From positions 1 to 64,000 of the forward strand of contig JAJXWH010000017.1 in the NCBI GenBank assembly GCA_021781745.1: a DNA stretch of 64,000 bases, written 5' to 3'. Made by a program: the position numbers and the translations under genes. Shown piece by piece: positions 1 to 12,061 of this stretch. The notes under the pieces were generated by a model. The model had not been told where the DNA came from. It did not search any database and was given only the letters and a program-made list of their open reading frames with translations. Every line of letters begins with the position of its first letter. The first letter of the stretch is position 1. Source of the stretch: Bacillota bacterium (lineage in GTDB: Bacteria > Bacillota > Clostridia > Clostridiales > Clostridiaceae).

Positions 1-327
1 AATTATCGTTCACCCGTCCTTAACTGCCTAAGACCATTTATCTTTAGGTGTGTCAAGGGCAACTGGCGAACATCAGTTAACATTAAATGGTAGTCAGACT
101 GATTTTTCATATATTTTTTACACTACCCTTTTAGAGTATGGCCACCTCATTCAATTTTTATTCCCTTTAATATCCAACTATATATATATAATATAGACTT
201 ATTAAAATTTTGTGATACATTGTCAATATATAGAATAAAAAAATAAAGCGTAAGAAATAAATAAAGTGTATATCTTTTTATATATTTTTATATATAAAAA
301 GACATTACACTCTAAATAATCTTACAC
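1..327. other. Non-coding stretch downstream of atpC with structured segment
   Basis: I find no credible gene here. On the minus strand about 10-100 can fold into a branched structure. Arms ACCATTTA and TAAATGGT enclose a hairpin with AACTG/CAGTT arms, and a second hairpin with CCTAA/TTAGG arms overlaps them. This could be the end of a structured RNA or of an insertion element cut by the window edge. I could not match it to a known family. Confidence 0.3.
265..311 (-). terminator. Probable terminator of the atp operon
   Basis: A long hairpin lies just past the atpC stop. Arms AGTGTA/TACACT are continued by an A/T-rich stem, and a U-rich run follows in the minus direction. A second overlapping inverted repeat (256-270 with 324-338) reaches the atpC stop codon. 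The position at the end of the nine-gene operon supports a terminator, although the U-tract is interrupted. Confidence 0.55.
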
Positions 328-738
328 TTATTTATTTTTAGATTTTTTTAATAATAATCTTTGCTTAGCTCTAAGCAAAGCTGCTTCTGCTCTCTCTTTA
401 TTATACAAACCAGCTTCTCTTAGCCTGCTTTCTGCTCTTTCCCTCGCTTGTTCTGCTCTTGCCTCATCAATATCTTCTTCGAATTCAGCTGCATCACTGC
501 CTATTATCATTTCATTATTACTTACTTGTGTAAGTGCTTTAGAAATAAATATTTCATGCTCAACACCTTTATCATCTATAAATTTTGCAATGTGCGGTAT
601 AGTACTTGATATCATGTCTGCGTGATTTGCAAGAACTTGAAATTCTCCATCTGCAGTCTTTAAAGTGATCTTCTCTATTTCGCCATTATAAACTTCACGA
701 TCAGGTGTAATTATTTTTAGTAAAAAGGTATTAGCCAT
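328..738 (-). CDS. atpC: F-type ATP synthase epsilon subunit
   Basis: The 136-residue product has the family's usual length. An N-terminal beta-sandwich begins with [19 protein letters not shown], and a C-terminal helical hairpin is rich in Ala, Arg and Glu ([20 protein letters not shown]). It is part of the central stalk at the cytoplasmic face and can inhibit ATP hydrolysis. It is the last gene of the atp operon, 15 bases after atpD, with an AAAGGGGA ribosome site before ATG. Confidence 0.97.
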   Translation of the reverse strand: MANTFLLKIITPDREVYNGEIEKITLKTADGEFQVLANHADMISSTIPHIAKFIDDKGVEHEIFISKALTQVSNNEMIIGSDAAEFEEDIDEARAEQARERAESRLREAGLYNKERAEAALLRAKQRLLLKKSKNK

Positions 739-753
739 AATCGCTCATCCCCT

Positions 754-3011
<2,258 letters not shown>

Positions 3012-3050
3012 GATTTCCACCTCCTAAAGAAGGGCATAGCCTAATTCAAG

Positions 3051-4565
3051 CTATGCTTCTTTTAAAAATATCTTTTTAAACTCAACTATTGCTTCCTCTA
3101 ACATAGATTTTATTTCATCAGTTAAAGTTTTTCCTGTAATAATTGATTTTTCAATGTCTCTATGATGAGTATCAATATATTCTAAGAATTCTTTTTCAAA
3201 TCTTTTAATATCACTAACCTTAATGTCTGATAAGAAATCATTAACTGCAGCATATAGTATTATAATTTGCTTTCCAACTTCAATTGGATTATATTGATCC
3301 TGTTTTAATACTTCAACTAATCTTTTACCTTTTTCAAGTCTTCTGCTTGAATCAGCGTCCAGATCAGATCCAAATTGAGCAAAAGCTTCTAATTCTCTAT
3401 ATTGTGCAAGCTCTAATCTTAAAGTACCACTTACTTGTTTCATTGCCTTAATTTGAGCATTACCACCAACTCTTGATACTGAAATACCTGCATTTACAGC
3501 TGGTCTTTGTCCTGCATTGAATAAATCAGATTCGAGGAATATTTGACCATCTGTAATAGATATAACGTTAGTTGGTATGTACGCAGTAACGTCTCCAGCT
3601 TGTGTTTCTATAATTGGAAGAGCTGTTAATGATCCTCCACCTAACTCTTTAGATAATTTTGCTGCTCTTTCAAGCAATCTTGAATGGATATAGAAAACAT
3701 CTCCTGGATAAGCTTCTCTACCTGGTGGTCTCTTAAGTAACAATGACATAGCTCTATAAGCTACTGCATGCTTGGAAAGATCATCGTATATGATTAATAC
3801 ATCTTTCCCTTGATGCATAAAATATTCTCCTATAGTACATCCCGCATATGGAGCAAGATATTGCAATGGAGCTGATTCCGATGCTGTAGCACTTACAACT
3901 ATAGTGTAATCCATAGCTCCAGTTTCAGTGAATGTGTTTACTAAATGAGCAACAGTAGATTGCTTTTGTCCAATAGCTACATATATACATATAACGTCTT
4001 TACCTCTTTGGTTAATAATAGTATCTATACCAATTGCAGTCTTACCTGTTTGTCTGTCTCCTATTATAAGTTCTCTTTGACCTCTTCCTATTGGAATCAT
4101 TGAATCTATTGCCTTAATTCCAGTTTGTAATGGTTCATTAACAGAACTTCTGTCTATTATACTTGGTGCTGGAACTTCAATAGGTCTAGTTTGAGTTGCA
4201 TTAGCTGGTCCTTTGCCATCTATAGGTAATCCTAATGCGTTAACAACTCTACCAATTAATCCTTCTCCAACTGGAATTTCAACTACTTTACCAGTTCCTT
4301 TAACAATGTCACCTTCTTTTATTCCTTGTTCATCTCCTAAAAGAACGCAACCAACATTGTCTTGTTCAAGGTTTAAAGCCATTCCGTATACATCATTAGG
4401 GAATTCTAGTAACTCCCCTCCCATACAGTTATCTAATCCATAAACTCTCGAAACACCATCTCCAACTTGGATTATAGTACCAGAATCTACCGTTTTGATT
4501 TGTTTTTCGTATTTTTCTATTTCTTTTTTAATAATAGAAGTTATTTCTTCTGGTTTAATATTCAT
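3051..4565 (-). CDS. atpA: F-type ATP synthase alpha subunit
   Basis: This non-catalytic nucleotide-binding subunit of F1 alternates with beta in the hexamer. The 504 residues include the P-loop GDRQTGKT near residue 170, the signature [14 protein letters not shown], and the N-terminal crown domain. ATG at 4565 is preceded by a GAGGTGAA-type ribosome site. Standard operon position between atpH and atpG. Confidence 0.99.
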   Translation of the reverse strand: MNIKPEEITSIIKKEIEKYEKQIKTVDSGTIIQVGDGVSRVYGLDNCMGGELLEFPNDVYGMALNLEQDNVGCVLLGDEQGIKEGDIVKGTGKVVEIPVGEGLIGRVVNALGLPIDGKGPANATQTRPIEVPAPSIIDRSSVNEPLQTGIKAIDSMIPIGRGQRELIIGDRQTGKTAIGIDTIINQRGKDVICIYVAIGQKQSTVAHLVNTFTETGAMDYTIVVSATASESAPLQYLAPYAGCTIGEYFMHQGKDVLIIYDDLSKHAVAYRAMSLLLKRPPGREAYPGDVFYIHSRLLERAAKLSKELGGGSLTALPIIETQAGDVTAYIPTNVISITDGQIFLESDLFNAGQRPAVNAGISVSRVGGNAQIKAMKQVSGTLRLELAQYRELEAFAQFGSDLDADSSRRLEKGKRLVEVLKQDQYNPIEVGKQIIILYAAVNDFLSDIKVSDIKRFEKEFLEYIDTHHRDIEKSIITGKTLTDEIKSMLEEAIVEFKKIFLKEA

Positions 4566-4575
4566 GGATTCACCT

Positions 4576-5115
4576 CTATTCTTTCTTAATCATTAAATCT
4601 TTCATTTCTTCAATCTTTGACTTTATAGTACCATCAATAACATCATTACCAATTTTTACAAAAACTCCACCTAAAAGACTTTTGTCTATTTGAGTATCAA
4701 ATAGTATAGTTTTTTCGTACTTCTTTTCAAAGATCTCTTTTAATTGTTTTAATTCATCATCTAAAAGCGGTATAACAGTTTTAACTACACCTCTTATAGT
4801 ATTTCTTCTTTCCAAATCAATATTTTCCATTTGATTCAGTTTGTCCCTTAATTGAAGAATTCTTCCTTTTTCAATCAGGAGCATTAAGAAAGAAAGTAAC
4901 TCATCATCAATCTTTCCTTTAAACAAATCAGTAAATAATTGTTTCTTTTTTATTTTATTGATTGTTGGATGCTCAATTACTGCATAGAAATCTTTGTTTT
5001 CATCAAAAATATCACAAATCTCTCTCAAATCACGTAAATATTCATCCACTTTATTTTTTTTCTCAGCAATTTCATATAGAGCTAAAGCATATCTTCTATC
5101 CAAATATTCATACAT
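4576..5115 (-). CDS. atpH: F-type ATP synthase delta subunit
   Basis: This peripheral-stalk subunit ties the top of F1 to the b subunits. The 179-residue product starts [20 protein letters not shown], the typical opening of the family. The C-terminal segment [20 protein letters not shown] is the conserved delta signature. It follows atpF by two bases and precedes atpA by ten, so it is probably translationally coupled. Confidence 0.97.
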   Translation of the reverse strand: MYEYLDRRYALALYEIAEKKNKVDEYLRDLREICDIFDENKDFYAVIEHPTINKIKKKQLFTDLFKGKIDDELLSFLMLLIEKGRILQLRDKLNQMENIDLERRNTIRGVVKTVIPLLDDELKQLKEIFEKKYEKTILFDTQIDKSLLGGVFVKIGNDVIDGTIKSKIEEMKDLMIKKE

Positions 5116-5117
5116 AT

Positions 5118-5597
5118 TTACATACCTACCTTAGCAATAAAATCGCCGATAAGTTTCCTTTGTGTAACTTCATCTACTTGTTCTCCTAATGCTTTAACTG
5201 AAAGCTCAATTGCTAAGTCTACTGCTTGTTTTTTAATTTCATATTCTGCTTTTTCTTTTTCTCTTTTAATCTCTAAGCTAGCTCTTTCTTTTAATGAATT
5301 TGCTTCAACTTTGGCATTTTCAACAATTTCTGTATAAAGTTTATCACCTTTAACTCTTTGTTCTTCAGTGATTTTCTTACCTTCTTCTTTAGCTTCTTGT
5401 AGAATTTGTTCATTCTTAACCAGATACATTCTAGCTTTTTCAGTATCTTCATCAGCCTTAGTCATCTTATCATCTATGTATTTTTGTCTTTCTGAAATTA
5501 TTCCTTTTAATTTATCCCAAAAGAAATGTCTTAAAAGCAAAAGTATAATGGCAAAATTGACCCAGTTCATTAATAGTGTTGACAACTTAACTTCCAT
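5118..5597 (-). CDS. atpF: F-type ATP synthase b subunit
   Basis: This peripheral-stalk subunit has one N-terminal membrane segment (residues about 8-25, [20 protein letters not shown]) followed by a long charged helix that dimerises as a coiled coil. The length of 159 residues is usual. It lies between atpE and atpH. Confidence 0.97.
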   Translation of the reverse strand: MEVKLSTLLMNWVNFAIILLLLRHFFWDKLKGIISERQKYIDDKMTKADEDTEKARMYLVKNEQILQEAKEEGKKITEEQRVKGDKLYTEIVENAKVEANSLKERASLEIKREKEKAEYEIKKQAVDLAIELSVKALGEQVDEVTQRKLIGDFIAKVGM

Positions 5598-5660
5598 ACT
5601 TTATCTATATCCTCCCTTCGGAGTCAATACAATTAACTCATACGAACTCATATTTAGTTA

Positions 5661-5876
5661 TTATTTATTCATTACTATAAATGCCATTACTAATCCATAA
5701 ATTGCAGTTGTTTCTGCAAGAGCTGCACCTAAAAGAAAAAATGTCATTATTCTTGGTTGTGCTTCTGGTTGTCTTGCTACAGCTTCAATTGCCTTTCCTG
5801 CTGCTATACCAATACCTGCACCTGCTCCAATACCAGATAATACAGCTATACCAGCTGCTAAAATTCCAAAACTCAT
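5661..5876 (-). CDS. atpE: F-type ATP synthase c subunit (ring proteolipid)
   Basis: The 71-residue product forms two membrane helices joined by the polar loop ARQPEAQPR. The ion-carrying carboxylate is Glu55 (AALAETTAIYG). At the position where Na+-type rings such as that of Ilyobacter carry the Gln ligand in helix 1 (GxGQG), this protein has Ile22 (GAGIGIAAG). That argues for proton coupling, which is inference from a remembered motif. AGGAGG ribosome site before ATG; standard place between atpB and atpF. Confidence 0.97.
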   Translation of the reverse strand: MSFGILAAGIAVLSGIGAGAGIGIAAGKAIEAVARQPEAQPRIMTFFLLGAALAETTAIYGLVMAFIVMNK

Positions 5877-5930
5877 TCTAATTCCTCCTTATTTCTAAAA
5901 AAAGTGTGTCTATTTATTTGTATTTAATTT

Positions 5931-6626
5931 TTACTCTTCTGCAATAGTTTTAATATTAATCATAGTTAACATTGAGAATACTATCATTTGAAGCACTCCA
6001 TCAAATATATCAAAATAACTATGTAATATAATTGGTAATCCTATTTGTGCAACAGTTGCTATTGAGCCCAGACCTTCATAAACTAAGTCTACCAATACTA
6101 CAGCCGCAAACATATTACCAAAAAGTCTGAGTGCTAATGTTACTGGTAATATTACTCTTTCCAATATGTTAAGTGGTAACATGACTGCAAACGGATGAAC
6201 AAGTCCTTTTCCATAACCAAAAAGTCCATTTTTTCTAACCGCATTTACATTTACAACCAAAAATGTAAGTAATCCAAATGATGCTGTTATACTTACATCA
6301 CTTGTCGGTGGTCTGAAACCTATTGCACCCATCCAGTTAAGGGCTAAAAGATAGATCATTAATGTTCCTATATATGGTACAAATGATTCATACTCTCCTC
6401 CCATAGTGCCAACTATGAAATCTCTTATGCGTTCATAGATACTCTCTACAGCTGCTTGGGTTTTAGTTGGTTTTAATTTTAGATTTCTTGTTAGTGCAAA
6501 AGCAGCTATACATAAAATCAAGATAACAACCCATTCGATTACTATACCTGCTGTAATATCTACTGTATAGCCAAAAATTTTAGGTGACCATATAGGTATA
6601 GGCGTAACGTCAGGCAATTTAAACAC
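5931..6626 (-). CDS. atpB: F-type ATP synthase a subunit
   Basis: This integral membrane stator provides the ion half-channels against the c ring. The 231 residues are strongly hydrophobic with about five to six membrane segments. The essential Arg lies in LALRLFGNMFAAVV and the C-terminal helix is also recognisable. Translation starts at GTG behind a GAAGGAAAGGAA ribosome site. The start overlaps the end of atpI by eight bases, suggesting coupling. Confidence 0.97.
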   Translation of the reverse strand: MFKLPDVTPIPIWSPKIFGYTVDITAGIVIEWVVILILCIAAFALTRNLKLKPTKTQAAVESIYERIRDFIVGTMGGEYESFVPYIGTLMIYLLALNWMGAIGFRPPTSDVSITASFGLLTFLVVNVNAVRKNGLFGYGKGLVHPFAVMLPLNILERVILPVTLALRLFGNMFAAVVLVDLVYEGLGSIATVAQIGLPIILHSYFDIFDGVLQMIVFSMLTMINIKTIAEE

Positions 6627-6987
6627 TTCCTTTCCTTCTTATTATATTTAATCCTATTAGCAGAACATAATGCGAAACAAATCCAGACATATAATAAAGC
6701 ATGTATGTCATATTATTTCTAAATGGCAAAATAGTAAGCACTATGAAAGCCATTCTAAGAAAAAATTCTAACACAAAAAGCCATCGCCCTATTATGCTTT
6801 TGCCCAAATTTTTTTCAATTGTGTAAGCAGATACTAAAAAATTAGCTAATGCTACACATATTCCCACTGCATAAATCCCTGCATATATAAAGGTGGAAGT
6901 TAATGTTATCACTAAAGCTATCAATAACCCACTTCCTAAATCATATTTTGTCGCTTTTAGAAGTAGTTTATTCATCTCTTTGTTCAT
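6619..6987 (-). CDS. atpI: ATP synthase subunit I (AtpI/Unc1-like)
   Basis: This small membrane protein has four predicted membrane segments. It is the usual first gene of clostridial atp operons, thought to help c-ring assembly or Mg2+ supply. Its sequence is poorly conserved, so the call rests mainly on position, size and topology. The frame extends to 7008, but an AAGGGGGG site at 6993-7000 places the start at the ATG at 6987 (MNKEMNK), giving 122 residues. Confidence 0.85.
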   Translation of the reverse strand: MNKEMNKLLLKATKYDLGSGLLIALVITLTSTFIYAGIYAVGICVALANFLVSAYTIEKNLGKSIIGRWLFVLEFFLRMAFIVLTILPFRNNMTYMLYYMSGFVSHYVLLIGLNIIRRKGSV

Positions 6988-7653
6988 ACATACCCCCCTT
7001 ACCCTCAATAACGATAATTATATCTTTATCTTTATCTTTAATAAAATATTATTTAGAAGTAAAATCAGGTTATTATCGCCGTTATATCACATTATCTTGC
7101 ATTTTCTCTAGAATACTTAGCCAATATTTACTTTTACTCCACTTTCCTTATTTTATGAATATTTATTATTATCAAAAATCATTTTATTGAATTTTCTGCA
7201 TTATGAATAATTCTTCTTTTCTTTTTGTTAACATTTTCATTGAAAATTATGTAATTTTTTTATCAAAATTTTCTTTGAATTTTGATAAATACTTAGATTT
7301 TTTAATTTTAATGATTATATGCACCTAGTATTCTTTTTATTATTATTGAATACATGAATTAATTGTTATGCAATATTTATTTTTTTCATCTTTTTATTAA
7401 ATATATATTGCACTTAAATTTAACATTGTTTCCCTTATCACGACTATGTTAAAAGTATTTGAAACTCTTTAATGCTGTTTTTATGTTAATAATCCTTCAT
7501 ATTTGTAAGATATTCATTAAAATTACTTGATTTCAAAAACTTTACCAATAACAATTATAAATTTATTAATCGTTCATCAATTAACTTTCTCCCTTATTTT
7601 ATTCCTTATATTAATTTTTATACTAAACTTATGAAAACATAATGGTTTAAGTA
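6988..7653. other. Gene-free AT-rich region between atpI and thlA
   Basis: About 670 bases have no credible reading frame on either strand. The region should contain the atp operon promoter and leader on the minus strand, but I could not pick out a convincing -35/-10 pair. Two local features are visible. One is a short TTTATC tandem repeat at 7021-7040. The other is a perfect ten-base-pair inverted repeat (TATCAAAATT/AATTTTGATA, 7261-7287) without a following U-tract in either direction. Confidence 0.6.
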
Positions 7654-7689
7654 AAAAAAGTTACTATGTTAAATACATAGTAACTTTTT
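7654..7689 (-). terminator. Terminator of thlA
   Basis: A perfect hairpin (AAAGTTACTATG with CATAGTAACTTT, loop of seven) lies 20 bases past the thlA stop. It is followed on the minus strand by an uninterrupted U-run. This is a textbook intrinsic terminator. Confidence 0.92.
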
Positions 7690-7708
7690 AAAGAATCAAA
7701 AATTTCTA

Positions 7709-8890
7709 TTAAACTCTTTCTACTATTAGGGCTGTTCCTAATCCGCCACCAATACAAAGTGTTGCAAGTCCTCTTTTAGCATCTCTCTTTTCCATTTCAT
7801 GAAGAAGAGTTACTAATATTCTTCCTCCTGATGCACCAACTGGATGACCTAAAGCAATTGCTCCACCATTAACATTAACTTTTGACATATCAAATTTCAA
7901 ATCTTTAGCAACTGCTAAACTTTGAGCTGCGAAAGCTTCATTTGCTTCAATTAAATCTAAGTCTTCTACTGTTAAGTTAGCTTTTTCTAAAGCTTTTTTA
8001 GTAGCATGGAATGGTCCATATCCCATAATAGCTGGATCTAATCCTTTTGATCCATAAGAAACTATTTTAGCCATTGGTTTAATACCTAATTCTGCTGCTT
8101 TTTCTGCACTCATAACAACAAATGCTGCTGCTCCATCATTGATTCCTGAAGCATTACCAGCTGTAACTGTACCTTCTTTAATAAATGCTGGTTTTAATTT
8201 TGCTAAAGATTCTGCTGTTGTTCCAAATCTAGGAAATTCATCTGTATCAAATACTTTTGGATCTCCTTTTCTTTGTGGAATAACAACTGGAACTATTTCA
8301 TCTTTAAATCTTCCTGACTTAATAGCTGCTTCAGCTTTTTGTTGAGAAGCTGCTGCAAAAGCATCTTGCTCTTCTCTAGTTAATCCCCATTCTTTAGCAA
8401 TGTTTTCAGCTGTAACACCCATGTGATAGTTATTGAATGCATCCCATAATGCATCATTTATCATAGAGTCAACCATTTTGCCATCACCCATTCTTTGACC
8501 CCATCTAGCAGATTTTAAAACATATGGAGCTTGTGACATGTTTTCCATACCACCTGCAACTATAACTTCAGCGTCTCCAGCTTTAATCATTTGAGCTGCT
8601 AAGCTAACAGCCCTAAGTCCTGATCCACATACTTTATTTATAGTCATAGCTGAAACTTCTTGTGGTAATCCAGCTTTAATTGTTGATTGTCTTGCAGTAT
8701 TTTGTCCAAGTCCTGCTTGAATTACATTTCCCATAATAACTTCTTCAACTAATTCTGGTTTAACTCCTGCTCTGCTCACTGCTTCTTTAATTACTAATGC
8801 TCCTAAATCTGCAGCCGATACATCTTTTAATGCTCCACCAAAAGTACCTAATGCTGTTCTTACTGCACTTACAATAACTACATCTCTCAT
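7709..8890 (-). CDS. thlA: Acetyl-CoA C-acetyltransferase (thiolase)
   Basis: This enzyme condenses two acetyl-CoA into acetoacetyl-CoA, the entry step to butyrate, butanol and acetone in clostridia. The 393 residues carry the thiolase catalytic set: Cys88 in NKVCGSG, His349 in GHPVGASGG, and Cys379 in LCIGGGLG. The gene is monocistronic, with its own strong promoter at 8972-9000, a candidate Rex operator at 8948-8965 and the terminator at 7654. AGGAGGTC ribosome site before ATG. Confidence 0.98.
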   Translation of the reverse strand: MRDVVIVSAVRTALGTFGGALKDVSAADLGALVIKEAVSRAGVKPELVEEVIMGNVIQAGLGQNTARQSTIKAGLPQEVSAMTINKVCGSGLRAVSLAAQMIKAGDAEVIVAGGMENMSQAPYVLKSARWGQRMGDGKMVDSMINDALWDAFNNYHMGVTAENIAKEWGLTREEQDAFAAASQQKAEAAIKSGRFKDEIVPVVIPQRKGDPKVFDTDEFPRFGTTAESLAKLKPAFIKEGTVTAGNASGINDGAAAFVVMSAEKAAELGIKPMAKIVSYGSKGLDPAIMGYGPFHATKKALEKANLTVEDLDLIEANEAFAAQSLAVAKDLKFDMSKVNVNGGAIALGHPVGASGGRILVTLLHEMEKRDAKRGLATLCIGGGLGTALIVERV

Positions 8891-8947
8891 GTTTGACCTC
8901 CTAAAATTTTATAAATTATTTTTATTATTTTTTATTTTTAGCATTTC

Positions 8948-8965
8948 TCGTTAAAATATTAACAT
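8948..8965 (-). promoter_or_regulatory. Candidate Rex operator at the thlA start site
   Basis: The core GTTAA-N4-TTAAC is perfectly symmetrical (8950-8963) and matches the centre of the clostridial Rex consensus TTGTTAA-N4-TTAACAA. It sits just downstream of the thlA -10 box, over the expected transcription start, where binding would block initiation. Rex control of thl is established in C. acetobutylicum. Its presence here is inferred from the sequence alone. Confidence 0.65.
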
Positions 8966-8971
8966 AACTAA

Positions 8972-9000
8972 ATTATAACTGCTATTATTTCTTTTATCAA
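8972..9000 (-). promoter_or_regulatory. thlA promoter
   Basis: The -35 box TTGATA (8995-9000) and the -10 box TATAAT (8972-8977) are separated by 17 bases on the minus strand. This arrangement matches the well-known strong clostridial thl promoter. Confidence 0.85.
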
Positions 9001-9028
9001 GTATAATTTGTTAAATTTTAAACAAACT

Positions 9029-10177
9029 TCATCTTTTAAATTCTTCTACCTCTTTGCAGCCTAAATTAAAATATTTTAATATAGCATCTGCAATTCTTCT
9101 TGATGCTATACCATCACCATAAGGATTAATTGATTTACTCATTTTAGAATAAGCTTCTGGATTTCTTAGTAATTCATTCGCTTCATTTACTATTTTCTCC
9201 ACATCAGTTCCTACTAATTTAACTGTTCCAGCTTCAACAGCTTCGGGTCTTTCTGTAACGTCTCTTAATACAAGAACTGGTTTTGCTAAGTGTGGTGCTT
9301 CCTCTTGCAAGCCTCCCGAATCTGTCATTACCATAAATGATTTGTTCATTAAATTGTGAGTTTCTTTAGTATCTAATGGTGATAATAGATGAATTCTATC
9401 TTTTTCTCCAAGTCTTTCAAATACTACATCTTTGACAACTGGATTTAAATGAACTAAGTAGACTAATTCCACATCACTATTTTGTTCAACTATTTTATTC
9501 AAAGCTATGCAGATATTTTGAATTCCTTCACCCCAGTTTTCTCTTCTATGAGCAGTAATCATTATCACCTTTTTGCTGAAATCAATTTTATTTAGCTCCT
9601 CATTTTCGAAGATATAATTTTCTTCCACAGTGTGTTTCATAGCATCAATTACAGTATTCCCTGTGATATATATATCACTTTCATTTATTCCTTCTCTTAA
9701 TAAATTCTCTTTCGAGCCTTTAGTTGGTGCAAAATGCAAATCTGCCAAACTACCAGTTAACTTTCTATTCATTTCTTCCGGAAATGGAAAATACTTATTA
9801 AATGTTCTAAGACCAGCTTCCACGTGACCAACCTTAATTTGTTGATAAAATGCAGCTAATGAACCAGCAAATGTAGTCGTTGTATCTCCGTGAACTAATA
9901 TCATATCTGGTTTTTCTTCTTTAAAGACTTCCTCTAGACCCTCTAAAACCCTTCCTGTAATTCCAGTTAAAGTTTGCTTTGTTTTCATTATGTTTAAGTC
10001 AAAATCTGGTTTTATGTCAAATAATTCTAAAACTTGGTCTAACATTTCCCTGTGCTGGGCTGTTACGCAAACTTTTGATTCAATTTCCTCTCTTTTTTCT
10101 AATTCCTTTACTAAAGGTGCCATTTTTATAGCTTCAGGTCTAGTTCCAAAAATAGTTATAATTTTTTTTCTATTCAA
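9029..10177 (-). CDS. wecB: UDP-N-acetylglucosamine 2-epimerase (non-hydrolysing)
   Basis: This enzyme interconverts UDP-GlcNAc and UDP-ManNAc, which feeds wall teichoic acid linkage or surface polysaccharide synthesis. The 382 residues begin KKIITIFGTRPEAIKMAPLV, the family signature. They carry the conserved HGDTTTTFAGS and AHRRENWGEG, and the UDP-binding end TDSGGLQEEAP. An AGGAGG ribosome site precedes ATG. It stands alone between thlA and the dCMP deaminase gene. mnaA is an equally valid symbol. Confidence 0.95.
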   Translation of the reverse strand: MNRKKIITIFGTRPEAIKMAPLVKELEKREEIESKVCVTAQHREMLDQVLELFDIKPDFDLNIMKTKQTLTGITGRVLEGLEEVFKEEKPDMILVHGDTTTTFAGSLAAFYQQIKVGHVEAGLRTFNKYFPFPEEMNRKLTGSLADLHFAPTKGSKENLLREGINESDIYITGNTVIDAMKHTVEENYIFENEELNKIDFSKKVIMITAHRRENWGEGIQNICIALNKIVEQNSDVELVYLVHLNPVVKDVVFERLGEKDRIHLLSPLDTKETHNLMNKSFMVMTDSGGLQEEAPHLAKPVLVLRDVTERPEAVEAGTVKLVGTDVEKIVNEANELLRNPEAYSKMSKSINPYGDGIASRRIADAILKYFNLGCKEVEEFKR

Positions 10178-10321
10178 TTTATTTCCTCCTAATTTAAGCT
10201 ATTGTAGATTTTAATCACCTTGCCTATTAAAACTATTAAACTCTGATTTATTTAACCCTAAAAATAAACCCAACTCGCATATGCTTGTTGGATAATTTAA
10301 GTGTTAAAATCACAAGAAAAA

Positions 10322-10822
10322 TTAATATCCCGCATCTTTTTCAATTTTTAAAGAATCATCATCCCTTATCCATGAATCTACATCTATCTCTCTATATTCA
10401 TCCTCTGAATCTCTTATGATTACATGGGCAATTCCTGAATTAATTATTAATCGCTTACACATGGAACAAGAATTAGCATCTCTGACATATTCTTTAGTTT
10501 TTGCATCTTTTCCAACTAAGTATAATGTAGCTCCAATCATATCTTTTCTTGAAGCACTTATTATTGCATTGGCTTCACTATGAACACTTCTGCAAAGTTC
10601 ATAATGAGTTCCACGAGGAACGTTAAGCTTTTCTCTTATACAGCTATTTAAATCTATACAATTCTTTCTTCCCCTAGGTGCTCCTGTATACCCAGTAGAA
10701 ATTATTTCATCATTTTTTACTATTATTGAACCATAATTTCTTCTTAGGCAGGTGCCTCTTTCTAAAACTGTTTCTGCAATATCTAAATAATAATTCTGTT
10801 TATCTCGCCTATCCACTTTCAT
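10322..10822 (-). CDS. Deoxycytidylate (dCMP) deaminase family protein
   Basis: It probably deaminates dCMP to dUMP for dTMP synthesis. The zinc site is clear: HSEANAI supplies His and the catalytic Glu, and CSMC supplies two Cys. The 166-residue length fits the ComEB/dCMP deaminase family. Its neighbour upp belongs to pyrimidine salvage, which supports the role. The ribosome site GGGGGAAG before ATG partly overlaps a small hairpin in the 77-base gap from upp. Confidence 0.88.
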   Translation of the reverse strand: MKVDRRDKQNYYLDIAETVLERGTCLRRNYGSIIVKNDEIISTGYTGAPRGRKNCIDLNSCIREKLNVPRGTHYELCRSVHSEANAIISASRKDMIGATLYLVGKDAKTKEYVRDANSCSMCKRLIINSGIAHVIIRDSEDEYREIDVDSWIRDDDSLKIEKDAGY

Positions 10823-10830
10823 CTTCCCCC

Positions 10831-10881
10831 AAATGAAATTATTTTGGGTTACCTAAATGACAAAGAGCTGCACTCTTTGTC
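10831..10881 (-). promoter_or_regulatory. Two hairpins between upp and the dCMP deaminase gene
   Basis: On the minus strand a perfect stem GACAAAGA/TCTTTGTC (10859-10881) is followed by a weaker CCCAAA/TTTGGG stem whose 3' arm runs into the GGGGG of the deaminase ribosome site. Neither stem has a U-tract, so this is not a clear terminator. The second could limit translation start. Function is inferred. Confidence 0.4.
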
Positions 10882-10899
10882 AGATAACATAATATTATT

Positions 10900-11529
10900 C
10901 TATTTAGTTCCAAACAATCTATCTCCAGCATCTCCAAGACCCGGTACTATATATCCATGTTCATTTAATCTTTCATCAATTGCTGCTAAGTAAATATCAA
11001 CATCATCATGAGCCTTTTGTATAGCTTCTATTCCCTCTGGTGCTCCTACTAGACACATTAATTTTAAATTCTTTGCTCCTCTATTTTTTAACATTGTCAA
11101 TGCATCTATTGATGATCCACCTGTCGCAAGCATTGGATCCACTACTATTATATCTCTTTCAGCTATATCCTGAGGCAATTTACAAAAGTATTCCACTGGT
11201 TGAAGCGTTTTTTCATCTCTATATAATCCTATATGTCCCACCTTAGCTGCTGGAATTAAATTAATTATTCCATCAACCATTCCAAGACCAGCTCTTAAAA
11301 TTGGAACTACAGCAATTTTCTTACCTGCAAGCATTTTGCATCTTGCTATAGCTACTGGAGTTTTTACATCAACTTCTTCCATATTTAAATCTCTTGTTAC
11401 TTCATAAGCCATTAACATTGAAATTTCTTCTACTAATTTCCTAAAATCCTTTGATCCTGTTTTTTCATTTCTCAAGATTGCTAACTTATGTAATATTAGT
11501 GGGTGATTTATTTCTGTAACTTTACTCAT
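10900..11529 (-). CDS. upp: Uracil phosphoribosyltransferase
   Basis: This cytosolic salvage enzyme makes UMP from uracil and PRPP. The 209 residues carry the PRPP-binding loop [12 protein letters not shown] and the uracil-binding C-terminal segment [16 protein letters not shown], both diagnostic. It lies 44 bases downstream of rpiB and is probably cotranscribed with it. The length is standard. Confidence 0.97.
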   Translation of the reverse strand: MSKVTEINHPLILHKLAILRNEKTGSKDFRKLVEEISMLMAYEVTRDLNMEEVDVKTPVAIARCKMLAGKKIAVVPILRAGLGMVDGIINLIPAAKVGHIGLYRDEKTLQPVEYFCKLPQDIAERDIIVVDPMLATGGSSIDALTMLKNRGAKNLKLMCLVGAPEGIEAIQKAHDDVDIYLAAIDERLNEHGYIVPGLGDAGDRLFGTK

Positions 11530-11573
11530 TAATACTCCTCCATGTTTAACTATTTAGTTATGCTTAATAAAAT

Positions 11574-12023
11574 TTATTTAGAATATTTCTTTTCAATTTC
11601 TGAAATTTTGTCTATTCTATTTTGGTGTCTATCTCCCTCAAATTTTGCTGATATAAAAGTTTTTACAATATCTAAAGCAAGGCCTGCCCCAACTACCCTT
11701 TGCCCCATAGTTAATATATTTGCGTTATTGTGTTCTCTAGTTGCATGCGCACTAAATGTATCTGAACATAGTGCAGCCCTAATTCCTGGAACCTTATTTG
11801 CTGCAATACTAATTCCTATTCCAGTACCACAAATTAATATTCCAAATTCATATTCCTTAGCAGCAACTGCTTCCGCTACTGGTAAAGCTATATCGGGATA
11901 ATCACAAGAACTAACTGAATACGTTCCAAAATCTTTTACTTCATGATTTTCACTTTCCAAAAATTTAACAATTTCAGTCTTTAATTCAAATCCGCCGTGA
12001 TCGCATCCTATTGCAATTTTCAT
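11574..12023 (-). CDS. rpiB: Ribose-5-phosphate isomerase B
   Basis: It interconverts ribulose 5-phosphate and ribose 5-phosphate in the pentose phosphate pathway. The 149 residues open with IAIGCDHGGFELK and contain LICGTGIGISIAANK, with the catalytic Cys in CGTG. The segment AHATREHNNANILTMGQRV completes the RpiB/LacAB signature. It lies 38 bases downstream of the Sua5-like gene, in the same run as upp. Confidence 0.96.
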   Translation of the reverse strand: MKIAIGCDHGGFELKTEIVKFLESENHEVKDFGTYSVSSCDYPDIALPVAEAVAAKEYEFGILICGTGIGISIAANKVPGIRAALCSDTFSAHATREHNNANILTMGQRVVGAGLALDIVKTFISAKFEGDRHQNRIDKISEIEKKYSK

Positions 12024-12061
12024 AATTAAATCATCTCCCTAATTATTAATTATTCATCATC

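Noticed and set aside
7021..7040. TTTATC tandem repeat upstream of atpI
   Set aside because: Only about three units in a very AT-rich leader; expected by chance.
7261..7287. Perfect ten-pair inverted repeat in the atpI-thlA gap
   Set aside because: No U-tract on either side and no gene to serve; AT-only stems are common at this base composition.
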